Positions 7,394-12,893 of a stretch of DNA of 12,893 bases are shown here, in pieces. This DNA is from Leptospira sp. (GTDB taxonomy: Bacteria; Spirochaetota; Leptospiria; Leptospirales; Leptospiraceae). The stretch covers positions 1 through 12,893 of the forward strand of contig JALOTI010000011.1 in the NCBI GenBank assembly GCA_025457985.1, read 5' to 3'. Every line of letters starts with the position of its first letter. Position 1 is the first letter of the stretch. The position numbers were made by a program, and so were the translations under genes. Below the pieces are notes generated by a model, which had not been told where the DNA came from, did not search any database, and saw nothing but the letters and a program-made list of their open reading frames with translations.

Positions 7394-9499
7394 TTAGTGC
7401 GTAAAGAATCGTACTAACAGAAAGGAAGTCGGTAATTGGTCTAGACGCTCAAAACCCAATTCCTCCCAAACATTTAAGTCGATCAGAACTAAAGAGCACG
7501 AATTTAACTTTGATATGGAGATGGGGTATGGATTTAAGTCCGTCTCTGGTTGGATCAAATCAGAAACATTTATTTTTGAACTTCGAAGACCTTTTAAAGT
7601 GATCAATTTTTGAGAAAAATTGAGAATCGGGTCTTTTTCAGATTTATAAACTATTCCTACTCTGTCCAAGGATTCCAATCCATTATCAATAAGAACCCCT
7701 ACCGTCGCTGGAGTGTAATTTAAGATTCCCTTAATCTTTCCGCCAGTGTAACTTCGGGAAAATAGAGGTTTCGCTGCACCAATGAGCAAAAGATTGGAGT
7801 GCTTTAATTTTGTGAAATTAACAATTTCATAAGTTATATTATCTGTTATGCGATATTCAGTGCCAACTAAAATACCTACTTCAGAACCTGTTTGACGAAT
7901 GGATTCAAAGGATGCCTCTCTATAACGAGTTAATTCTTCATTGGAAAGTGAGTCATTAGGAGATATATGCAGTGCTGTAATTTCAAGATCTTTCTTTTGG
8001 TTCCCTGACAGGGAATAGGCGAAGCGAACTAAACTTTTTCCCATTTTTTCCTGTGCAAAGGCTACAAGAACTCTTAATTTTTTATCCTGTGGGATAGGTT
8101 CTGCGTATGCTTTAGGTTTTACTGTAAAGAATTTTTGAATTCCATCGAGTAAAGGGCCTGTTGATAAAGTGGTAACCAGCGCCATAAGAACAAAAACAGC
8201 AAAAATTTCTGGGCTTAATATACCCAAATCGTAACCTATATTTAGTACCACAAGCTCCATGAGACCACGTGTGTTCATAAGTGCGCCTATGGATAACGAA
8301 TCCTCCCAATTGGAGCCTGCAATCTTGGCAGCTATTGCACTTCCTAAAAATTTACCAACGACTGCGACCAAAATGACCAAACCAAAAACATTCCAAAGTT
8401 CGCTATCGTTCAAAAGGTTAATTTCAGTTCTCAACCCTGTAATTACGAAAAAAATGGGAAGGAAAAGAATGACTGCAATATCCTCAAATTTTTCAGAAAT
8501 GAGTTTCTTGAGATTGCCTTCGCTTGGCATTACCACTCCAGCCAAAAAAGCACCAAACAAGGCATGGATGCCTATGACTTCTGTCGTAAGGGATGACAAA
8601 AAGACGATCATTAGTATGAGTGCGACCGCTGTCCGTGTTAGGTTCTCACGCGATATATAAATTGAGCCAAGCCGTTTGAGAAAAGGGGCGATGACGTAAA
8701 TCATGAACAAAATGTACGCAGCGGAGAGGCCAATAGTGAATAGCGCAGAATTTAGATCTCCTGCCTTAGAAATGGTAACGATAATCGCAAGTAGGATCCA
8801 AGCAGTGACATCATCGGCTGCAGCGCAGGTGAGAACTAAAGCACCTAGTGGTGTTCTAGTTAGATTTCGTTCCTGCAAAATCCGCGCAAGTACGGGAAAA
8901 GCTGTGATACTCATCGCAATTCCAATAAAGAGCGAAAAAGATAAAAAACTTACATTTTGGGGCGCATGGTTTGTATAAAAAATATAAGCCAAAACCATCC
9001 CCAGAAAGAAAGGGATAACAATACTTGCGTGACTGATAATAATAGCCGAATGTGCCTTTGTTTTCAGTACGGAAATATCTAATTCCATACCAATGATAAA
9101 CATAAATAGAATCAGGCCGATTTGACTTAAGGTGCTCAGGGTCGGTAGACTTGCTTGTGGGAATAAAAATCCCATCGTATCTGGAAAATAAAATCCAAGC
9201 AATGAAGGGCCCAATATAATTCCAGCAACAATTTCCCCCATTACGGATGGCTGCTTTAGTTTCCTTGAAAACACATAACCTAAAAATCTGGCAAAACCAC
9301 AAACGATGATGATTTGTATAAAGAGAAGGGCGATCGGATGTTGGAATCGGGAAAGAAGATTTTCCTTTGTTAAGGAAGCAGAGGAGGGAGCGATATTTTT
9401 TGCAGATTCGAGGATAGAGCCAGCCTCTAGTAAATAGAACCCAAGGCCTCCAAACAAGACCAAAGTAATTCCATAAAATAGTGACGATCTAGCTTTCAT
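7394..9499 (-). CDS. CPA2-family cation:proton antiporter with cytosolic nucleotide/Usp-like C-terminal domain
   Basis: A membrane antiporter of 701 residues. About 12-13 hydrophobic helices fill residues 8-440: an extra N-terminal helix (about 8-26), then the Na_H_Exchanger core with GEIVAGIILGPSLLGFYFPD, an IGMELD helix end, ITAFPVLARIL, the paired Asp of the ion-binding helix in AAADDVTAWI, and HALFGAFLAGVVMP. A polar link of about 30 residues leads to a cytosolic domain (about 470-700) whose alternating strands and helices (LRVLVAFAQEK, LLLIGAAKP, VGVLIDNG) resemble a degenerate universal-stress-protein pair, a common regulatory module in such exchangers. Whether it moves Na+ or K+ cannot be decided. 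It sits between coaD (6 bp gap) and ndk (42 bp gap) on the same strand. Expected in the inner membrane for pH or cation homeostasis. Confidence 0.92.
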   Translation of the reverse strand: MKARSSLFYGITLVLFGGLGFYLLEAGSILESAKNIAPSSASLTKENLLSRFQHPIALLFIQIIIVCGFARFLGYVFSRKLKQPSVMGEIVAGIILGPSLLGFYFPDTMGFLFPQASLPTLSTLSQIGLILFMFIIGMELDISVLKTKAHSAIIISHASIVIPFFLGMVLAYIFYTNHAPQNVSFLSFSLFIGIAMSITAFPVLARILQERNLTRTPLGALVLTCAAADDVTAWILLAIIVTISKAGDLNSALFTIGLSAAYILFMIYVIAPFLKRLGSIYISRENLTRTAVALILMIVFLSSLTTEVIGIHALFGAFLAGVVMPSEGNLKKLISEKFEDIAVILFLPIFFVITGLRTEINLLNDSELWNVFGLVILVAVVGKFLGSAIAAKIAGSNWEDSLSIGALMNTRGLMELVVLNIGYDLGILSPEIFAVFVLMALVTTLSTGPLLDGIQKFFTVKPKAYAEPIPQDKKLRVLVAFAQEKMGKSLVRFAYSLSGNQKKDLEITALHISPNDSLSNEELTRYREASFESIRQTGSEVGILVGTEYRITDNITYEIVNFTKLKHSNLLLIGAAKPLFSRSYTGGKIKGILNYTPATVGVLIDNGLESLDRVGIVYKSEKDPILNFSQKLITLKGLRSSKINVSDLIQPETDLNPYPISISKLNSCSLVLIDLNVWEELGFERLDQLPTSFLLVRFFTH

Positions 9500-9505
9500 A
9501 TGAAT

Positions 9506-9988
9506 CTATTCAGAAAATTTTTTGCGGAGTGCCTCATTCACTATATCAGGAACTTGATTGGAGACCGCTCTTCCATGCCTTGCTACTTCTTTGACTATTG
9601 TCGAGGACACAAAAGAGTACTCATTATCCGCCATTAGAAAATAAGTTTCGATTTCTGGGGCGAGTTTTTTGTTCATCAGTGAGATTGCATATTCATAGTC
9701 AAAGTCTGTGACAGCCCGAAGCCCACGTAGCAGGACTCTTGCGTTTTTACTTTTGCAATAATCAACAGTAAGACCTTCAAAACTATCAATCTTGATTTTG
9801 TCCCAACCTTCAAAAATTTTTCCAATCATTGTTTTCCTTTCTTCCGGAGAAAAAAGAGAGCTTTTTTTGGAATTTATGGCGACTGCAATGATGATCTCGT
9901 CGAACAAAGGATGAGCTCGTCGAATGATATCTAAATGACCATTTGTAAATGGATCAAAACTACCTGGATAAACTGCAATCGCCCTCAT
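9506..9988 (-). CDS. coaD: Phosphopantetheine adenylyltransferase
   Basis: A full-length enzyme (160 residues) of the penultimate step of CoA synthesis: 4'-phosphopantetheine + ATP to dephospho-CoA + PPi. It shows the nucleotidyltransferase signature [12 protein letters not shown] at 7-18 with the TNGH variant of the (T/H)xGH motif, K41, the [12 protein letters not shown] block at 88-99, and the SST motif at 128-130 in place of the usual ISST(x)R site. Its ATG lies one base after the argG stop codon (TAA-A-ATG) and its stop 6 bp before the antiporter start, so coupled expression is very likely. Confidence 0.97.
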   Translation of the reverse strand: MRAIAVYPGSFDPFTNGHLDIIRRAHPLFDEIIIAVAINSKKSSLFSPEERKTMIGKIFEGWDKIKIDSFEGLTVDYCKSKNARVLLRGLRAVTDFDYEYAISLMNKKLAPEIETYFLMADNEYSFVSSTIVKEVARHGRAVSNQVPDIVNEALRKKFSE

Positions 9989-9989
9989 T

Positions 9990-11198
9990 TTATTTGTTTA
10001 CCCTTGCCCATTCCTTCATTGGCAATCCATACAAGTTAATGAATCCCTCTGCATCATACTGATTGTACAGTTCTTCTTTTTCGAATGTTGAGAGGCCTGA
10101 GTTGTAAAGGGACTTTTCAGACTTCCGTCCTACAACGATACAATTCCCCTTATAGAGTTTGATTCGAACAGTTCCATTAACAGAAATTTGTGTATGATCG
10201 ATATACGCTCGCAATGCGTTCATTTGGTTGGAGTACCATTGACCATTGTAGATATACTTTGCAAATTCAATCGAAAGTTCATCTTTTTTGTGTTGGGTAT
10301 CTCGATCCAAAGTGATGGACTCTAAATCCCTGTGAGCGATATGTAGAATGGTTCCGCCGGGTGTTTCGTAAACACCTCTAGACTTGATACCAACCAATCG
10401 GTTTTCGACGATATCTACTCTTCCTATTCCATTTTTTCCGCCGAGTTCATTGAGCGTTTCCATGACTTCGAGAGGATTCATCTTTTTTCCATCGACGGCA
10501 ATACAGTCGCCTTTATCAAATTGGAGTTCTACATATGTTGGTTTATCAGGAGCGGCCTCTGGAGAAACGGAAAGGACAAACATGTCTTCTTTAGGTTCAT
10601 TAAACGGATCTTCTAAGATTCCGCCTTCAAACGAGATATGCATTAAATTTCGATCCATGCTATAAGGCTTAGCAGCTGTTACGGGAACTGGAATCCCTTT
10701 TGATTTTGCATACTCAATTAAATCGGCTCGACCACCGAATTCCCAAGTACGCCATGGGGCAATGATCTGTAAGTTTGGTGAGAGAGCTTTGAAAGTTAGT
10801 TCAAATCTAACCTGGTCATTACCTTTACCTGTGGCACCGTGTGCAAAAGCATCTGCACCCTCCTTAGCGGCGACTTCTGCCATTGCCTTAGCAATAAGGG
10901 GTCTCGCCAAAGATGTACCTAGAAGATATCTCATTTCGTAGATGGCATTTCCTCTGATTGCGGGAAAAATAAAATCACGAGCAAACTCTAAACGAAGATC
11001 TTGGATATAGACCTTCGAAGCACCGGTTTTTTTTCCTTTCTCTTCTAAACCAGTAAGTTCTTCTTTTTGTCCCACATCGGCGCAAAATGCGATAACTTCG
11101 CATCCATACTTGTCCTTTAACCAAGCTAAAATTACGGAGGTATCTAGACCTCCTGAGTATGCCAGAACGATTTTCTTAGGTGCAACTTTCTCTTTCAT
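9990..11198 (-). CDS. argG: Argininosuccinate synthase
   Basis: A complete enzyme of 402 residues joining citrulline and aspartate with ATP to give argininosuccinate, the penultimate step of arginine synthesis. Diagnostic features are the N-type PP-loop AYSGGLDTS at 13-21, ADVGQ at 40-44, the [11 protein letters not shown] segment at 90-100, and [14 protein letters not shown] at 120-133. It is the first gene of the six-gene minus-strand run, with coaD starting one base after its stop. The start at 11198 is an ATG placed where the family begins; the sequence just upstream lacks a clear purine-rich ribosome site. Other arginine genes are not in view. Confidence 0.98.
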   Translation of the reverse strand: MKEKVAPKKIVLAYSGGLDTSVILAWLKDKYGCEVIAFCADVGQKEELTGLEEKGKKTGASKVYIQDLRLEFARDFIFPAIRGNAIYEMRYLLGTSLARPLIAKAMAEVAAKEGADAFAHGATGKGNDQVRFELTFKALSPNLQIIAPWRTWEFGGRADLIEYAKSKGIPVPVTAAKPYSMDRNLMHISFEGGILEDPFNEPKEDMFVLSVSPEAAPDKPTYVELQFDKGDCIAVDGKKMNPLEVMETLNELGGKNGIGRVDIVENRLVGIKSRGVYETPGGTILHIAHRDLESITLDRDTQHKKDELSIEFAKYIYNGQWYSNQMNALRAYIDHTQISVNGTVRIKLYKGNCIVVGRKSEKSLYNSGLSTFEKEELYNQYDAEGFINLYGLPMKEWARVNK

Positions 11199-11280
11199 AG
11201 ATTAAGGACAAAATAAAAGAAAAAACCTGGAATACAATTAAATATTGTCGAGACTTTTGGGGTATTGGAAGATCAATCCG
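11199..11280. promoter_or_regulatory. Divergent intergenic region with a perfect ACAAT-N5-ATTGT palindrome
   Basis: This 82-bp AT-rich gap separates the starts of argG (-) and the lipoprotein gene (+), so both promoters should lie here or just outside it. A 15-bp palindrome ACAAT-TAAAT-ATTGT at 11234-11248 sits at its centre and could be an operator or part of overlapping promoters. It does not match the ArgR box pattern I know. A ribosome site GGAAG at 11267-11271 lies 9 nt before the lipoprotein ATG. On the minus strand, TTGTAT and TATTTT spaced 16 bp apart make a poor but possible promoter for argG. Confidence 0.35.
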
Positions 11281-12033
11281 ATGCGATTCCTTCCTTTCAT
11301 TTTGCTTTGTTTGCTAGTCTGCTGTAAAAAAAATGAAATCCATCCAATCCTAATGGATGAAGTTCCAAAACCGAAGTCCATACAACTAACCAGCCAAGGT
11401 GAATTTAAAAAAGGCAGTCTACTCATCATCGAGCCGTTTCTTGTTTCAAAGAGTTATGGTTCGGAAGAAATTCTCTATCAAACTCTAAAGTTATATTTTG
11501 ATTTTGCAAAAGAAAAAGGTAAAATATCAGTTGATCGAACTCTGGTAAGGTTACCCGTACATATTGGAACCTGGCTACTATTTAGTGGTGAGGATAGGTC
11601 CCTGTTTCTTGCGGAAACCTTGGGTGGATTTTATAAAAAAATTTCAGAAGAAAATTTTGCAAGTTTTCTCTGGGTTTATTTATATAATAAAAGTTATGCG
11701 AAAAATGAATTCGTAGAGACCGTTTACCAAATGAAGGCTTGGCAAATGGCTTATAAATATCAGAGTATTTTTTCTCGATTAGCGAAGGAATATCGTGTCT
11801 CGATTGTTGCTGGTTCCATTGTATTACCAAACCCAAAAGTTATCGAGGGAAACATTACTCCTACTGACGGTCCATTGAGGAATGTAAGTTTTTACTTTCA
11901 TTCGGATGGTAGAGTTGATGAAAAGATGTCTAATTGGCAAAGTGAGAGCTATTTTTTCAATGAGGAAAAACCATTTCCGACATTCGCTAAACGAAAATTT
12001 GGTGAAGGTAAAATTCTTTGTTTTTTTTATTAA
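11281..12033 (+). CDS. Lipoprotein with degenerate carbon-nitrogen hydrolase-like domain
   Basis: A predicted lipoprotein of 250 residues. The ATG at 11281 is preferred over a TTG at 11245 because GGAAG stands 9 nt upstream and the resulting MRFLPFILLCLLVCCKK is a short lipoprotein signal with a Cys at 14 or 15. The body reads like the first two-thirds of a nitrilase/CN-hydrolase protein: PVHIGTWLL at 92-100, FSRLAKEYRVSIVAGSI at 164-180, then DGPLRNVSFYFHSDGR. In the family the first block is usually PE.(x)GT with catalytic Glu; here V93 (GTA at 11557-11559) replaces it. The protein ends at KILCFFY, just where the nucleophile Cys block (about C247) would begin, and the C-terminal part is missing, as is an obvious catalytic Lys. 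It is therefore probably inactive as an amidase: a pseudo-enzyme or decayed gene. The family call rests on remembered motifs. It is convergent with the downstream methyltransferase gene (18 bp apart). Confidence 0.6.
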   Translation: MRFLPFILLCLLVCCKKNEIHPILMDEVPKPKSIQLTSQGEFKKGSLLIIEPFLVSKSYGSEEILYQTLKLYFDFAKEKGKISVDRTLVRLPVHIGTWLLFSGEDRSLFLAETLGGFYKKISEENFASFLWVYLYNKSYAKNEFVETVYQMKAWQMAYKYQSIFSRLAKEYRVSIVAGSIVLPNPKVIEGNITPTDGPLRNVSFYFHSDGRVDEKMSNWQSESYFFNEEKPFPTFAKRKFGEGKILCFFY

Positions 12034-12051
12034 AATCCAATGATATTTTTC

Positions 12052-12893
12052 TTAGTTAGGTTTTTTTCGAAAAATAGCAACCGTTTCTAAATGTTCTGTT
12101 TTTGGAAACATATCGACTGGCTGTAATGAGTTTAGAAAGTACTTGCGAGTTAAGATTTTGGAATCTAGCGCCAAGGTTTTTGGATCACAACTTACATAAA
12201 TAATCTTAGCAAAATCAGAGTTCAAAATCGTTTCGCACACATCTTCTCCAAGTCCTGTGCGGGGAGGATCTAAAACTAAAGTATCATAACCTCTTCCGAT
12301 AAGGGTAGGAAGGGTTTCGGAAACTCTTCCTTTTCGGAAGCGAACATTCTTAATTTTGTTAAATTTCGAAGATTCGAGGGCTGTTTTGTGAGAATTTGGA
12401 TTTTCTTCTATTCCAATCACTTCTTTACATTGGTTTGAGATCCAAAATGAAATCGTTCCAATTCCGGAATAAGCATCTACTACTCTACTTCCAGAATCTA
12501 TCTCATCTAAAATTAGATTATAAAGACTAGGGGTTTGAATTGGGTTTACTTGTAAAAATGTAGAAAGGCCAACACGAAACTTGTGTTTGCCGAAATATTC
12601 GTGAATGTATGGTCGTCCCCAAAGAAGGTGTTCTTCTTTACCCAGTGCCATAGTATTCTGTTTCAGATTTATATTATGGATGATCCCAACCAATTTACCT
12701 AATTTTCCTGATTTGCCCAAACGATTTTGGATTTCTGTATGGAGTCGTTTTGAGCTATCTTTCGCATGCGGAAGGTCTTCTTTTGCGGTAACAATTCCAA
12801 TCAGAATCTCACCCGTGGAATATGATTTTCTTGCGACAAAATACTTCAAAAGTCCACGCTTTGACTTTTCGTTGTATGGCAATAGATTTTCTC
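12052..12893 (-). CDS. RlmD/RumA-type RNA (uracil-5-)-methyltransferase, 5' end outside window
   Basis: The frame is open to the right edge, so this is the C-terminal part (about 280 residues) of a protein that normally has 400-450; the TTG at 12882 is not the true start. It contains the SAM-dependent m5U methyltransferase fold: RVGLSTFLQVNPIQT, SAM motif VVDAYSGIGT, the acidic IGIEEN strand, the LDPPRTGLG loop, the nucleophile Cys in YVSCDPKTLALD, and the general-base Glu in HLETVAIF near the C-terminus. Family members make m5U in 23S rRNA (RlmC/RlmD) or tRNA (TrmA/TrmFO-independent). Any N-terminal TRAM domain or Fe-S cysteine motif lies outside the window, so the exact target is undecided. 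The gene is convergent with the lipoprotein gene; I see no strong terminator hairpin between them. Confidence 0.9.
   Translation of the reverse strand, partial: ENLLPYNEKSKRGLLKYFVARKSYSTGEILIGIVTAKEDLPHAKDSSKRLHTEIQNRLGKSGKLGKLVGIIHNINLKQNTMALGKEEHLLWGRPYIHEYFGKHKFRVGLSTFLQVNPIQTPSLYNLILDEIDSGSRVVDAYSGIGTISFWISNQCKEVIGIEENPNSHKTALESSKFNKIKNVRFRKGRVSETLPTLIGRGYDTLVLDPPRTGLGEDVCETILNSDFAKIIYVSCDPKTLALDSKILTRKYFLNSLQPVDMFPKTEHLETVAIFRKKPN

Noticed and set aside
8112..9302. Several open frames on both strands within the antiporter gene
   Set aside because: They are out-of-frame shadows of a gene with clear transmembrane and exchanger motifs.
11245..11280. TTG start at 11245 for the lipoprotein gene
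   Set aside because: It would put 12 extra residues before a lipoprotein signal and sits in the palindrome; the ATG at 11281 has a well-spaced ribosome site.
1..12893. CRISPR arrays, transposases, phage genes, rRNA and tRNA genes
   Set aside because: No repeated spacer structure, transposase motif, inverted-repeat element or tRNA-like cloverleaf was seen on reading both strands.

Overview
The window is mostly a compact, AT-rich bacterial chromosome segment (about 1.2 kb to the right end). It looks like a spirochaete of the Leptospira group. I base this on low G+C, tightly packed genes, a short Cys-Cys lipobox lipoprotein, PAS-rich two-component kinases, and proteins that read like Leptospira homologues from memory; no search was run. 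The first ~0.85 kb differs. It is richer in G+C (about half in the line I counted, against about 35% in a line of the kinase region) and favours CGA arginine codons. On the minus strand it encodes the C-terminal part of an S41 C-terminal-processing protease that reads most like algal/diatom-type sequences. Between them lies ~0.3 kb of non-coding DNA, and the bacterial gene next to it has lost its 3' end. The simplest reading is a junction between two DNA sources (assembly chimera or contamination); a real insertion is the alternative.

Layout. 1-804 (-): S41 peptidase fragment running off the left edge. 805-1181: no recognisable gene. 1182-2372 (-): receiver-PAS-HisKA protein without an ATPase domain. 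2365-3834 (-): complete PAS histidine kinase overlapping it by 8 bp. 3839-4705 (+): alpha/beta hydrolase starting 4 bp from the kinase start in the opposite direction. 4777-5142 (+): stand-alone receiver protein. 5132-11198 (-): a six-gene head-to-tail run read as argG, coaD, CPA2 antiporter, ndk, polyprenyl synthase, tlyA. 11281-12033 (+): lipoprotein resembling the first part of a carbon-nitrogen hydrolase, but lacking catalytic features. 12052-12893 (-): RlmD/RumA-type RNA uracil methyltransferase, cut by the right edge.

How the genes relate. The two kinases and the single receiver form a local signalling set suited to a phosphorelay, with no DNA-binding output domain in view. The six-gene run is core metabolism: arginine, CoA, nucleotide and isoprenoid synthesis, ion exchange and rRNA modification. 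Its spacing of -20 to +42 bp suggests one transcript. I see no CRISPR array, transposase, rRNA, tRNA or phage gene. I do not see a convincing new multi-gene system. The points most worth checking are the left-hand junction, the truncated hybrid kinase and the degenerate nitrilase-like lipoprotein.
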